A stretch of 64,000 nucleotides of DNA from Neocallimastix lanati (nom. inval.) (lineage: Eukaryota > Neocallimastigomycota > Neocallimastigomycetes > Neocallimastigales > Neocallimastigaceae): positions 1 to 64,000 of the forward strand of contig JACVTC010000119.1 of NCBI GenBank assembly GCA_016946835.1, written 5' to 3'. The translations under genes were made by a program, and so were the position numbers. This document shows, piece by piece, positions 38,376-49,844 of this stretch. The first letter of the stretch is position 1; every line of letters begins with the position of its first letter. Below the pieces are notes generated by a model. It made no database searches. It saw nothing but the letters and a program-made list of their open reading frames with translations, and was not told the DNA's origin.

Positions 38376-38403
38376 AAATTTATACTGGTTTACAAAATAT
38401 AAA

Positions 38404-38441
<38 letters not shown>

Positions 38442-39346
38442 GTAAGTCATTATTTTATTTTTGTTATATATATTGAATAATTTTAACTTAACTTTGAAAT
38501 TGAAATTGAAATGAGATTTTGAAATTTAAAATTGAATTATTAATTTATTATTATTCTAAATATTTATATAGATGTATTTATAATTTTCTTATGTATATTG
38601 TTTATATCTTAACGTGTCATTCATAATGTGATTTATTTGCGTTGTCATTTAAAATAAAATATATAAATAATAATAAAAGAAAATAATTGAATCTTGTATT
38701 GTGGTTTAACTATTATTAGAGTGTTAAGTATATATATATCTTCTCAATTATTAATATTAATAATATTATTTATCATTATTATTATGATATTATTTATTTT
38801 CCAAAATAAATTATTTTTAAATTATTTTTCTATGTATATATATTATATCTTTGTTATTCATAAAGTGTCGTAATAAATTATATTATACTATTATACTATA
38901 TATCATTTATTTTATTATCTATCTCATATTATATTACCTAAGTCCTATATAAATTTGTTTATACTATATATCATTTATTTTATTATCTATCTCTTATTAT
39001 ATTACCTAAGTCCTATATAAATTTGTTTATACTATATATCATTTATTTTATTATCTATCTCTTATTATATTACCTAAGTCCTATATAAATTTGTTTATAC
39101 TATATATCATTTATTTTATTATCTATTATATATATTGTTTTATATATTTTGTTCTATTATATATATTATCCTTTCTTATATCTTATTACTATTATCCTAT
39201 ATGTTATTATACTATTTATTTATTTATTTATTATACTATTATATACTTATTTATTCATTAAATATTTTTATTATTTATTGTATATGATTACTGTTGTTTA
39301 TTTATATATATACTATCCTATTATTGATTATTACTATTCAATTTAC

Positions 39347-39383
<37 letters not shown>

Positions 39384-39405
39384 ATTATTATTATTATTAT
39401 TATTA

Positions 39406-39437
<32 letters not shown>

Positions 39438-39457
39438 ATTATTATTATTATTATTAT

Positions 39458-39492
<35 letters not shown>

Positions 39493-39579
39493 TTTTTTTA
39501 TTTTTTTTATTTTTTTTTTTTTCAATTAATTAATTAATAATGATTTATAAAATATATATATATTTATACGTTATATATT
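38187..39579 (-). other. E5 long 3' untranslated region
   Basis: PPT (minus AGTGGGGGCGTTT), hairpin GACTTCGTCCCTTGAAGTC at 38207-38225, three T runs (38258-38435), AT-rich DNA, a 68-bp tandem repeat (about 38891-39126) and T/ATT runs (39350-39520). About 1.4 kb, much longer than in the other elements. No gene: Lys- and Ile/Phe-rich frames here are homopolymer products. Confidence 0.75.
38891..39126. repeat. 68-bp tandem repeat, about 3.4 copies
   Basis: The word tatcatttattttattatc recurs at 38901, 38969, 39037 and 39105, exactly 68 bases apart, with almost no divergence. Confidence 0.88.
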
Positions 39580-42500
39580 TTATTCTTCATCATCTTCTAT
39601 ATTTATTTCCGTGAAGTATGGAATAATGTTCTTCAAATGGATGTTTCTATCAGCAACTTCTCCTGTAATTGGGTCACAAACGGATACAGTGTTTAATTCT
39701 TGTTTTATAATCTTCAAAGGACCTATAAAGAATGGGTCGAGTTTTCTTCTGTTAAACACCTTCACTAGTACCAAGTCACCAGGTTTATAATTGCTCTTTA
39801 AACGTCTAATTTGTTTTCTTCTGTCCATCCAAAGTTTATTCGCGGTCTCAATGTTTCTAATAGCTTCCCGGATCCATCTATCATGGGTAATGAACTTCCT
39901 TAATATATATTCTTCTTCGTTTTCGAATTCGTTTCTCCGGTCTATATTCAAAGATAATTCAAAAGGCTGAAGATCTCTACGGCCATACAATAATTCGAAA
40001 CTACTGTGTTTCGTTACTTCGCTTTTGCTCGTTCTTAGTGCCCATAACGCGCTATATAGTGTTTCATCCCATTGTTTATCGTTCTCACCCAGTAGTCTAA
40101 GGTATTTACAGATCTCACGGTTGCGGTTTTCCACCTCCCCGTTTGAGGCAGGATGATATGTTGCAATGTATTGCACATATACATCATGCAAATCCAAAAA
40201 TGCTTTTGTCTTATCCGATACGAATTGTGGACCATTATCGGTAACCAAAACTTCAGGAATTCCATGACGCGAGAACACCGACTTTAAAAACCTAATAACG
40301 TCTTCGGATTCAGTAGATTTAAGTGGCTCAGCTTCAGTCCACTTTGTAAAATAGTCTACAAGTACAATTATATATTTATTTCCGTTTTTGGTGAGAGGAA
40401 GGGGCCCAACCAGATCTAATCCAACTCTGGAGAATGGATATCCTGGTGGTGTCGCAATATTTTCAGTGTAGTGGTTAAGTGGTTGTCGTCGACAAGTTTG
40501 ACACTTATGACAACATTTAATGAAGTTAGTTATATCTTGTTTCATGTTCATCCAGTAATAGTCTCTCATTAAACGATAATAAGTCTTATAAATTCCTTCA
40601 TGTCCTATGTTATGTGCTGCATTAATAAGTTTTATTTGTTCAGTTTTATCTTTAATAATCCTTCTGAGCTTACCACCTTGTTTATAATACTCAATACCAT
40701 TTATATTAATAATTTTCTTTTTAATAAATTCTCTCATATATGTGTTAATAGTATCAGAGTCCGAATCCGCAACAACATTAGAAGGTAAATTATTATTAGT
40801 AGTAATTATATTAATAGTTTCTACAGGTTGATCCGAAGCAGGTTTGTAAGAAGAAATATTATTCATAATTAAATCATTATTATTAATATTATTATTATCA
40901 TCATTATTAACTGCTACCATTCTTGATAGTGCATCAGCAACAAAATTATTTTTGCCTTCTTCATATGCTACTTGAACATTTAAAATACTGAGTTCAGTAA
41001 TCCATTTCAAGTGACGGCTGTTGGTTGGTTCTCTCTTAGCAAATATATATACAAGTGGTTTATGATCAGTATAAACCATTGTATTAAACGGGCTTCCAGA
41101 AATATATGGTTTAAACTTTTGAACACAGTGATAAACTGCTTTTCCTTCAAGGTCTGTTATGCTATAGTTAAGTTCTGAGTTGGATAAGGTACGACTTTCA
41201 AAGTAAATTGGGACTTCTATACCATCTTGGTTCTTTTGTAACAATACACCTCCTAGACCATCACGAGAAGCGTCAGTTCTAATAATAAACGGTTTTGAAT
41301 AATTAGGAGCTATTAAAATAGGTGCTTCAATTAGCTTATTCTTTAATAAATGAAATGAATTAGTGCAATCTTCAGTCCAACAAAAAGGTGCGTCTTTCTT
41401 CAATAGTTGATATATAGGCTTTGCAATCATGACGAAATTTTTAATAAATTTTCTATAATACGAAACTGCTCCTAAAAACGACCTTACCTGTTTTAAATTC
41501 TTCGGAGGTAGCCATTGTGATATAACCTTTACCTTGTCATTTAAAGGAGATAATCCTTTTGTCGAAAGCAAATGCCCTAAGATTTTGACTTCAGTTTTAA
41601 AGAAAGAACATTTTTCTAAATTTATTTTTAATTCATTTTCTTGTAAAATTGTAAATACCTTATGTAAGTGACAAATATGTTCATCTAAAGACTTTGAAAA
41701 TATAATTAGATCATCAATATACACGAACATGCAGTCTCCTATTAAATCAAAGAAGATACGATTCATCTCTCTTTGAAAAGTGGCGGGGGCATTGCAAAGT
41801 CCAAAGGGCATTACACGGAAGTTGTAGTTGCCAAACATAGTTGTAAAAGCGGTTTTATCCTTATCGGCTGTATCCATGGGAATCTGGTGATATCCAGAGT
41901 ACAAATCAATAGTGGATAGAATTTTTATGTTATCACCAGCTAATGATAGAATATCGTCAATAAGAGGTAAAGCATACGAATCTTTTATAGTTAAATCATT
42001 TAATTTCCGATAATCTACACATAACCTCCAATCTTTATTCTTTTTTGGGACTAAAACAATTGGTGAAGACCATTGGGAAGAGGATGGTTCGATAAGCCAG
42101 TCTCTAATTAGTTTCTTCAATATTTTCTTTAAAGCTATTGTTTGATTTTTGGTTAATCGATAGGCTCTTTGTTTTATGGGTCTTGACCCAGGTAATAAAT
42201 TTATTTTATGTGGGAATAACTTTGATTTTCCCAATTCGTCGGTTTTTAAAGCTAATATATTAATAAATTTTTGAAACATTTCTTTAACTTCTTTTTGAAC
42301 ATTAGATGGTAATGAATTAACAGTTTTATCAATTATTTCATTTTTATTTGGTTTAGGATCTTCTTGCTTATTAAGGTCTGTGTTATTTACCACTAAGGTG
42401 CACAATAAGGGCTGAGGATCTAAATCTTCTGTATTAACATTATCATCTTGATTCATGGGACGAGTGTCATATTGTAGATCTGATAGTTTATGGTAATTAT

Positions 42501-43473
42501 TATTGTTATCAACATAGTACAGAGTATCATTAACAAAATCTAAAATAAATCTATTCTTTTTTAAAGAATCAACTCCAATTAATATGTCAAATAAATTATC
42601 CTTTTCTATTATTCTGAAATAATCTTTGAATGATTTGTTCCCAATTGTTATTTCTAATTCTATAATTTCGGATTGTACGGATGTTTCGGAACAGGCTTGT
42701 ACTATGGTTTCATTGATAGTTTCTAAGGTAGGTTTGTTAATTTTTAATTTTTGTAAAGCTGAGCGAGTAATTATATTAAGACTCGCACAAGTGTCCAAAA
42801 ATATTTCAGTATTGGCACCTTCTACTTTTCCTTTTGTTTTACTAATTTTAAATTTACTAAATATTGATAATAGAGTGCTTGTAGAATTTCTAGGATTTAA
42901 TTTTAAAGCTTTCGAAAAGGCTGCCCTAAACTTCGGAAATAAATCAAGTAAGTGTACTAATTTAGTATTAATTTCAGTAGAAGCTATTTCTTTAACTAAA
43001 TCTTCTATCAGATATTCGTCAAATTCTTCTACTAATTTTATGTGCCTCTCTTTATTTTCTTCTTTATTATTCATTTTATTATCACCTTGTGTAGGACTAT
43101 CTAAAATTTCTTGTGCTCTTTTTAATTTATTAGATTTCTTCACACTCCTGATATTCTTTTCGGTAATAAAGGAAGGATCTAGGTAGTTTAATTTTTTTGT
43201 CTCATTAATAGGTAAGTCATCATTATTCTCAATTTGGTTATTACCTTTTTGAATTTCATTGTTATCATTCTCATTATATATTGAAGTATTATTACTCTCA
43301 TTAGTATTTTTATTAAAATCTTGATTGCTTTTTTCAGACATTAAGACATCTTCTTCGCCCTTGTCTGATATAGTATTACTTTTTAATTTATTTAATTTAT
43401 TGTTTTGTTTATTAGTATTAGTTAATTGTTTATTTTTATTATTTGAACTCACTAAATGATTATTATGATTCAT
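39580..43473 (-). CDS. pol: E5 Pol polyprotein (PR-RT-RNase H-integrase)
   Basis: 1297 residues from the first ATG. Protease motif FLDTCASLNII near 222, RT YIDD near 584, RNase H IRTDAS near 734, integrase H..H/CHKC from about 954, DDE positions GLDLVGPL, TDNGPQF and ENRNRE from about 1024 to 1114, then the FIGPLKII module. The pol frame is open upstream to the slippery site except for one TAA at 43627-43629, about 14 codons after entry. Compared with E4 it lacks the large Asn inserts. Readthrough or a sequencing error would restore a full Gag-Pol. Confidence 0.9.
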   Translation of the reverse strand: MNHNNHLVSSNNKNKQLTNTNKQNNKLNKLKSNTISDKGEEDVLMSEKSNQDFNKNTNESNNTSIYNENDNNEIQKGNNQIENNDDLPINETKKLNYLDPSFITEKNIRSVKKSNKLKRAQEILDSPTQGDNKMNNKEENKERHIKLVEEFDEYLIEDLVKEIASTEINTKLVHLLDLFPKFRAAFSKALKLNPRNSTSTLLSIFSKFKISKTKGKVEGANTEIFLDTCASLNIITRSALQKLKINKPTLETINETIVQACSETSVQSEIIELEITIGNKSFKDYFRIIEKDNLFDILIGVDSLKKNRFILDFVNDTLYYVDNNNNYHKLSDLQYDTRPMNQDDNVNTEDLDPQPLLCTLVVNNTDLNKQEDPKPNKNEIIDKTVNSLPSNVQKEVKEMFQKFINILALKTDELGKSKLFPHKINLLPGSRPIKQRAYRLTKNQTIALKKILKKLIRDWLIEPSSSQWSSPIVLVPKKNKDWRLCVDYRKLNDLTIKDSYALPLIDDILSLAGDNIKILSTIDLYSGYHQIPMDTADKDKTAFTTMFGNYNFRVMPFGLCNAPATFQREMNRIFFDLIGDCMFVYIDDLIIFSKSLDEHICHLHKVFTILQENELKINLEKCSFFKTEVKILGHLLSTKGLSPLNDKVKVISQWLPPKNLKQVRSFLGAVSYYRKFIKNFVMIAKPIYQLLKKDAPFCWTEDCTNSFHLLKNKLIEAPILIAPNYSKPFIIRTDASRDGLGGVLLQKNQDGIEVPIYFESRTLSNSELNYSITDLEGKAVYHCVQKFKPYISGSPFNTMVYTDHKPLVYIFAKREPTNSRHLKWITELSILNVQVAYEEGKNNFVADALSRMVAVNNDDNNNINNNDLIMNNISSYKPASDQPVETINIITTNNNLPSNVVADSDSDTINTYMREFIKKKIININGIEYYKQGGKLRRIIKDKTEQIKLINAAHNIGHEGIYKTYYRLMRDYYWMNMKQDITNFIKCCHKCQTCRRQPLNHYTENIATPPGYPFSRVGLDLVGPLPLTKNGNKYIIVLVDYFTKWTEAEPLKSTESEDVIRFLKSVFSRHGIPEVLVTDNGPQFVSDKTKAFLDLHDVYVQYIATYHPASNGEVENRNREICKYLRLLGENDKQWDETLYSALWALRTSKSEVTKHSSFELLYGRRDLQPFELSLNIDRRNEFENEEEYILRKFITHDRWIREAIRNIETANKLWMDRRKQIRRLKSNYKPGDLVLVKVFNRRKLDPFFIGPLKIIKQELNTVSVCDPITGEVADRNIHLKNIIPYFTEINIEDDEE

Positions 43474-43643
43474 TGCTGTTGTTTGTATAGGAATTGGATT
43501 GTTCTTTAATATTTCTCTTCTAGATGGTGTAAGACTCTTACTTTTTGTTTTGGTATTCTTGATGGCGGTAGCAATGACTTCAGGTGAGTTGTTAATTATT
43601 GGAAGTGTCTTTGGGTTATTTTCTACTTAGTTGGTTTGTTTAC

Positions 43644-43677
43644 TGGGAGTCATCCTTCTCCCAATTATTGGTTTAAA
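43644..43677 (-). promoter_or_regulatory. E5 gag-pol -1 frameshift signal
   Basis: Minus strand, gag frame: CAT TTA AAC CAA TAA, heptamer T TTA AAC (43671-43677); an 8-nt spacer; perfect 6-bp stem TGGGAG/CTCCCA with an 8-nt loop (43644-43663). Nearly the same as E2 although the proteins are diverged. Confidence 0.82.
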
Positions 43678-44807
43678 TGGCTAGTACTACTTGATGCTTT
43701 TTCTTCCATTTCTGCAAGTTGTTTAAAGGAATAGGGGCAATCCGTAAATTTGTGTCCCGGTTGTGAGCAACGGAAACAGATAAGTCGTTTATTTAAATTA
43801 TTACCAAAATTGGAAGTATTAACCTCCTTAATTTGATTATTATTTTTGTTATCACCATTTAAGTTAGTGATCGACATGAGATTATTTCCAGGGGTAAAGG
43901 CCGCAATATTTCGTTTGTTATTACCGTAAGATTGATTATTATTTTCCATATAGTTTCTATAGTTATTAAAATTTTGACTGTTATATTTTGAATTAGTATT
44001 ATTATTAATTCCATTTACATTATTATAAGTATTTCCATTGAGGTTTTTATTATTATAATAATTATTATAGTTATTATAATATTGACTATTATTATTATTA
44101 TCTTTATATCCATAAGTGTTATAATTATTATAATTAGGATTAAAATATCTCTGGATGCCACGACGACGGGATTGTCCTACTAAAAATCCTTGATAGAATG
44201 GGTGATTCATAATCGATAAACCTCTGTTATTCTGAGCTATCATCAAATTATTACTATGATAATTATTTTCATTGAATGAAACTGTATTCATCTCTCTCTC
44301 TGTTTCTTCTGCAACCTCAGCTACCTTGTAAGCTTCGCTTAATGTTTCACATTCAGCCTCCAATACTCTTGAGCAAGGATACATTCGAGTTTTTATTGCA
44401 TTTATGTAGTCTTTTACGGAGACAAATTGTTGACGGTCTCTGCTTAGCCTGTGATATAATCTTTTATGTCTATAATTAAATTTTTTTATTGTTTCATTGT
44501 TACTAATTTTTAAATCCTTTAGAATAGAACATTTATCATTTTCAGTGATGTTTAAGTATTCTTCGATGCACGATTGAATTTGCTTGAGGGAAGGATATTT
44601 CACTTCATTTCCCTTTTTCACTTTAAGAGAATTCAAATCTCCATGTACATCTTCATCTGTGGCTTCTAATACCCAAATGAAGATCTTTCTTGGTTCGACG
44701 ATGTCATATAATTCTAGGGTTTTAGCTAAGTCGCTAATCCAAGTATCAACGTCTTTGTCATAATCGTTCAAGCGAGGTAGAACCCTTTGTAACTTTTCGG
44801 CATCGAT

Positions 44808-44810
<3 letters not shown>
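43665..44810 (-). CDS. gag: E5 Gag (capsid-nucleocapsid)
   Basis: 381 residues starting MIDAEKLQRVLPRL. A Gag-like N-terminal domain (1-185), a middle Asn/Tyr-rich stretch (about 195-330) and a knuckle CFRCSQPGHKFTDC near 346, followed by a short Ser-rich end. Here the Asn-rich part precedes the knuckle, whereas in E4 it follows. It ends one codon after the slippery heptamer. Confidence 0.88.
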
Positions 44811-44848
<38 letters not shown>

Positions 44849-45153
44849 AATGTTAATGTAAATTGTTAAATGTAGAATTAAGAATAGGTAGAATATTTGT
44901 AATTAAATTTTTATATTATTGATATATTATATAATATGATTAATAAAGTATTTTATTTGTAAAAAAAAAATTTTAAAAAAAGAAAATAAAGAAAAATAAA
45001 ATAAGATAAAATAAAATAAAAAAAAATCTAAATTTTTTTTTTTTTTTTGAAAGGCTTGTTTTATTAGAAAGAAATTAAATCAATATTATTCAAACTATTA
45101 TTTAATTATTATTATTTTCTTTTCATTGTTTTCATATTATTTTATTTTGCTCG
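44811..45153 (-). other. E5 leader
   Basis: About 340 AT-rich bases with T run 44811-44842 next to the gag start. No ORF or strong structure. Confidence 0.7.
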
Positions 45154-45169
45154 CCCGGATTCTCCACCA
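45154..45169 (-). other. E5 primer binding site
   Basis: CCCGGATTCTCCACCA on the plus strand, eight bases from the LTR; identical to both E4 sites. Confidence 0.78.
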
Positions 45170-45177
45170 AAAATTTA

Positions 45178-45772
45178 TGATACAATATAAGTAATAAAGT
45201 ATCAGATTTCTATTTATAACGAGGTCGAGCAAATAGGGAATTTGTAAAATAATATATTCCAACTCAAAGATAATAAATAATAATTTACACAAATAATAAA
45301 ATTTATTTATTTCCTTTTAAATCTTGTTTTTATTTATTTATTTAATTTTACATAAATTATTACAATTATATTTTAAATTCCTCTGAATATAATAATTATT
45401 AACTATTTCTAATAATTCAATTTATATTAATATCTTAATAATAATTTTACTTATAATTGTAGGATTCAACTCTTATCCTTTAACTATAAGTAATTACTTA
45501 ATTATTTAAACTAAACTATAAGTTCTCTAAAACTATTATTTTACTCAATTAGAATTTTTAAAACAACAAGAAAAACTCTCTCTTTAACTTTTATTTCATT
45601 CTCTTCTTTTAAATTTATTAATTAATTTTATCTTGAATATTATTGGCTGTCTAATTAATTTTAATCTATTTATATAATGATTTAGTATTATATTGTAATT
45701 ATTTTTCACTATATTATTATAGGATTTTCTCTTTTGTTAATTTTCTTGCGTATTTCTAGCTGTATTGTATCA
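45178..45772 (-). repeat. E5 5' LTR
   Basis: TGATACAATA to GTATCA, 595 bp, ending 15 bp before tRNA-Gly copy 2. Confidence 0.92.
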
Positions 45773-45776
45773 TTAC
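45773..45776. repeat. E5 target site duplication (right, TTAC)
   Basis: Matches 37588-37591; same position relative to the tRNA as TCAC at 17015-17018. Confidence 0.85.
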
Positions 45777-45787
45777 CATTGAGAGGA

Positions 45788-45858
45788 GCGTTAATAGTAT
45801 AGAGGTAGAATATTTGCCTTCCAAGCAAATGGCCCGGGTTCGATTCCAGGTTAACGCA
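45788..45858 (+). tRNA. tRNA-Gly(UCC), copy 2
   Basis: 71 nt, identical to copy 1 except C to A at 45848. That base lies in the 3' strand of the T stem (CCAGG against CCCGG) and breaks its middle pair. The B box GGTTCGATTCC is unchanged, so Pol III factors should still bind, but the mature tRNA may be less stable. Terminator T4 at 45862-45865. Flanks match copy 1. Confidence 0.9.
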
Positions 45859-45861
45859 GTA

Positions 45862-45865
45862 TTTT
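45862..45865 (+). terminator. Pol III terminator of tRNA-Gly copy 2
   Basis: TTTT four bases after the mature 3' end, one T shorter than at copy 1. Confidence 0.65.
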
Positions 45866-46000
45866 ATAAGTTTTCTTTTGTAATTGATTATTCAATGTGT
45901 TTAAAGAAATGTTAAGGTTCGATGATATTTATATATACACAAATTTTTACTATTTTTAATTTTACCTTTAATATTATTTATTAGTCATTTATTATTTATT

Positions 46001-46027
46001 TATTTATTTATGATTATATAATCATAT

Positions 46028-46080
<53 letters not shown>

Positions 46081-47210
46081 AATAAAAAAAAATATATTTA
46101 ATGTTTTCTTATATTATATATAGTATCAATATTGCGAATAACAATAAATAAAATATTTTTCATCTATTAATCTCATTTATAGTATTCTCTTATAGTAATA
46201 TTATAAATATTATAGATAAAAAAATATAGATATTAATTTTATATTACAATGTTTTTATTAATAATATCTTGTTTCAATAAAACCTTTTAAACATATTATA
46301 TTCTCAATAAATTTTATTCACAAAATCCAATAATATCAATAGTAATTATTTATTTCACAAAATATTAGTACAATAATAAATTTAACTATTTATATTATTT
46401 TTTATTATTATGAACAACCATCAACTTAAAAAATAAGTCATGTAAAATAAATTACATATTTTATGATTATTAATTTAATTAATTAATAATTTTAAATACT
46501 ATAGATTTGTATATAATTTAATTATTATTTTTATTTAATTTTGTTTTTATTTTTATTTTTATTTTTATTTTTTTTACTATGATTTTATTTATATACTTTT
46601 ATTTTTAATTCATTTTTACCTTAATTATCGTCTTTTAACAATTATTTTTTATTTTTTTTTTTTTTTATAATTTTTAATTTATTTTAATATTAGTTATATA
46701 TTTATTTATTTATTTTTATTTTTATTTTTATTTTAATTTTTAATTATGATTTTTATTCTATTTTTATTTTTTATTATTTTATTAAATAAGTTAATTTTAT
46801 TATTATTTTTTTTTATTAATTATTTCTTTTTAATTTATATAAATTATTTAATTTTAATTTTATTTTATGTTAATATTTGATTTATTTTTTCTTTCCTTTC
46901 TTTTTTTATTATTATATTTTTGATTTGTTTTATTTTTATTTTCATTTATTATGACTTCACAAATTATTTAATAATATTAATTTTTATGTTAGCATATAAA
47001 ATAAAATGATTTTTTATAATTTGAAGATTGATTAAATAATAATTAATATATTTAATAAAATATTTATTATTTAATAATATCCTTCTAATTATACTCTATA
47101 TAAAACTTTTGGTAATCTCAAACTGTTAATAAGATTTTTTTTATATCTTATATATATAATAATGGTTTAAATTTTATTATTAATTAATCATATTTCCATT
47201 TTATATAAAT
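46001..47210. other. AT-rich spacer and 3' flank of secreted gene 1
   Basis: Starts with TTTA repeats and a T run of about 48 bases (46029-46076). From about 46900 to 47210 it is the reverse complement of the 3' flanks of genes 2 and 3. No gene seen. Confidence 0.7.
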
Positions 47211-47909
47211 TTAAAATTTTTCTTCATTAACAGTTATACCATTAGCTTTAGAATATTCAGAAAGAATATTCATGCAATTATCGTGATTGTATTGTTTTGA
47301 ATGCTTATTACAAGTAGTAATGATAGTATTATCTTCATAGATACAATAAACCTTACCATCAACACCAACACAATGCTTATCCTTTAAAGAATGAGAAGAA
47401 GTTTCTGGATAAAGACAAATATATTGATACATTACATTGTAAGTAAGAACAATACCATTACGAGCCTTACATTCTTTTTGATCTTGAACTGCATCAACAC
47501 TAATTCTTTCTTTATCTGGATAACTTCTAAATCTGTAAGTATATCTTTCACTACCATCATTAGTTAAAGAAAGAATGTCATAAGAACAAGTTCTGTAATC
47601 AAAGTTCTTATTGGACTTATCACATTCTTTGATATTAGTATATCTTCTATCAATACAATAAACATCATTATCAAGATAGAAGCAAACCGAATTATCAGGT
47701 CTAGCAATATTATTATGTTTGTTTTCATTATATTTATGAACACAAGCATAAATAGCATCATCTTCATTCATTTTGACATGGAGTTCACTATTTCCATATT
47801 TACAGGCTTTCTTGAGATCATCAATGGAAGAAGTATTGTTTGTAAGAGGAGCAGCATTAACAACAGAAAGTAAAGCTAAAGCAGCGAAACAGAAAGTTTT
47901 GAAATTCAT
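47211..47909 (-). CDS. Secreted 12-Cys protein, copy 1
   Basis: 232 residues; family not recognised. An N-terminal signal peptide (Lys then a hydrophobic core, ending VVNAA|P near 20) predicts secretion. The mature part has 12 Cys: 36, 56, 76, 85, 96, 108 and 147, 165, 180, 189, 200, 212. The last four of each set have identical spacing (8, 10, 11 residues between), and both halves contain VYC, so the protein is an internal duplication of a six-Cys module, probably disulfide-bonded. Two overlapping N-glycosylation sequons at 24-27. The sequence is hydrophilic after the signal, with no membrane segment and no catalytic motif I know. Divergent from copies 2 and 3. Function unknown; a wall, adhesion or small effector role is only a guess. 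Confidence 0.88.
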   Translation of the reverse strand: MNFKTFCFAALALLSVVNAAPLTNNTSSIDDLKKACKYGNSELHVKMNEDDAIYACVHKYNENKHNNIARPDNSVCFYLDNDVYCIDRRYTNIKECDKSNKNFDYRTCSYDILSLTNDGSERYTYRFRSYPDKERISVDAVQDQKECKARNGIVLTYNVMYQYICLYPETSSHSLKDKHCVGVDGKVYCIYEDNTIITTCNKHSKQYNHDNCMNILSEYSKANGITVNEEKF

Positions 47910-48105
47910 TTTTAATAATATGCTTTTTTTTTTTTTTAATAAATTAAATTATAATTATTTATTTTATTTTTTTTTTAAATAATAATACTATTTAAATTAT
48001 TAATATTATTATATAATTTATGATTTTTATTTATTTTATTTTTTAATTTAGATTTTTATTTTAAATTTGTGTGAAGAAAAATAAATTATCGGGCTTTTTT
48101 AAAAA

Positions 48106-48113
48106 TATTTATA
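48106..48113 (-). promoter_or_regulatory. TATA box of secreted gene 1
   Basis: TATAAATA on the minus strand, 197 bases upstream of the ATG, in a block conserved at all three copies, followed by ttcttcacacaaattt, a possible transcription start region. Confidence 0.6.
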
Positions 48114-48273
48114 CTTTTTTTTTATTGTTTTATTTTTATTTTATTTTATTTTATTAAATAACAGATTAATTCAAAAATAATAAAATTATACATTAAATTA
48201 AAAATGTATTATCGCAATAGATATCTAATATCTACCAATTATTTAATGAATAATTAATTATTTATTATTTAAA

Positions 48274-48309
<36 letters not shown>

Positions 48310-49795
48310 CCCATTAATTATATGAAATATTAATATTTTATATATACTCAATATAAAAAAAAGGAACAAAAAAAATATATAATTAATAATATTATTTTTT
48401 AATATTATTGATTATATAATAAACTTTATTATATACTAAATTTATATTCAAAATTTTTTTAAAATAAACAGAAAAAAGTTTTTCCAAAATGTTTAAGTAG
48501 ATTAAGAAAGAAAGGAAAAGAAAACAAAAATTAAAAATAATAATTATTTTAAGATTTTAACGTAGTACAAAAATATTAAAAAATGTTACATGTTTAAATT
48601 TTATATTTAAACTTTTTTATAATTAAATATAAAATAATTAAATAAATTAATATTTTATTTAAAAATGGATTATGTATTTTTATATTTTTATTTTTATTAT
48701 TTATTCGATATATTATATTATCGAAATTAAAATAATTTACTTTAAAATTTTGATTACAAAATTAATTATATATAAAAAAAAAAAAATTCTTATTTTTATA
48801 GAAAAAAAATTTTTTTTCTTTATTATTGATTCTTATTTATTTAAAAATATTTTAAAAATATTTCTATATTTTTCATGATATATTTCTATGTTAATATAAA
48901 AATAAATATAATAAAACTATAAAATTATGAAATTAAAATTAATAAAGTCTATAATCTAACATCTAAATTCAATTTATATATATATATAAATATATTAATG
49001 ATATTATTAAATTATTTTAACAAGCATTTATGCTTCTTTATATTAATTTATTTATTTGTTTAAAATAAAGATAATCAATGTATTAAACAAGTATTACAAT
49101 ATATATTATCATTTTTTGAAGTATTAATATTTACTATTAAATTATACTATCATATGAAGCATATAATATATAAAAAAAATAAATAAATAAATTTGTTATT
49201 GTTATTAATTATATTACAGATTTCAAGAGCAGACAGACTCTAAAATTAATAGAGGATTGTTATTAATAATATGTTAAAATTAATTTATATATAACTTTGT
49301 AAAAATATTTAAATCATAAAATTAATTATTATTATTTGATACTAAACAATTGTGTATGTAATAATGTTATGTAGTAAATTATTAATGTGGTATAGTAAAG
49401 TTAACCAAAATACTAAAATATGCTTGAATAATAATAAATAAAGAGGAAATTAAATTTCGATATAAAAAAATACATTTCTGTATATGCTAATATTAAAATA
49501 ATATATATAATAGTAAATTTAAATTTTTTAATAATTTAAAAATTCTGTTTTTTCCCTTTTCTCATTAAAGAAAATTAGAATGAAGAAAAAAAAATTTTTC
49601 ATTATTATATTATATAATAATTCCATATAAGTGAAATTTAACTTTATTAAATAACATTCGAAATATTTTTTATTATTAATAAAAAATACAGAAAATACTA
49701 AAAAGGTTATATGATTATTTTTTATAATTATAAAAAAAAAAATAATAAAAAAAAAAAAAAAAAACAATAATTGGATGAAATCAAAAATTATTCCA

Positions 49796-49844
<49 letters not shown>

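Larger units (their letters stand above)
37592..45772 (-). mobile_element. E5, nearly intact Ty3/gypsy-type retrotransposon (8.2 kb)
   Basis: LTRs 37592-38186 and 45178-45772 are both 595 bp and appear identical. PBS, gag, frameshift signal, pol, hairpin and PPT are in place, with TTAC on both sides. The only visible defect is one TAA in the pol frame at 43627-43629. The 5' LTR ends 15 bp before tRNA-Gly copy 2. Confidence 0.92.

Noticed and set aside
38199-38450. Lys-rich minus-strand frame
   Set aside because: Three poly-A runs joined by AT-rich DNA in the E5 3' region; no protein features.
38891-39126. CRISPR-like array
   Set aside because: Units are contiguous with no unique spacers; it is a plain tandem repeat in a eukaryotic retroelement.
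39149-39533. Tyr/Ile/Phe-rich plus-strand frames
   Set aside because: Low-complexity TAT and T runs; no start context.
48672-49767. Phe/Ile-rich short frames between secreted genes 1 and 2
   Set aside because: Not conserved in frame in the paralogous flanks at 53300-53480.
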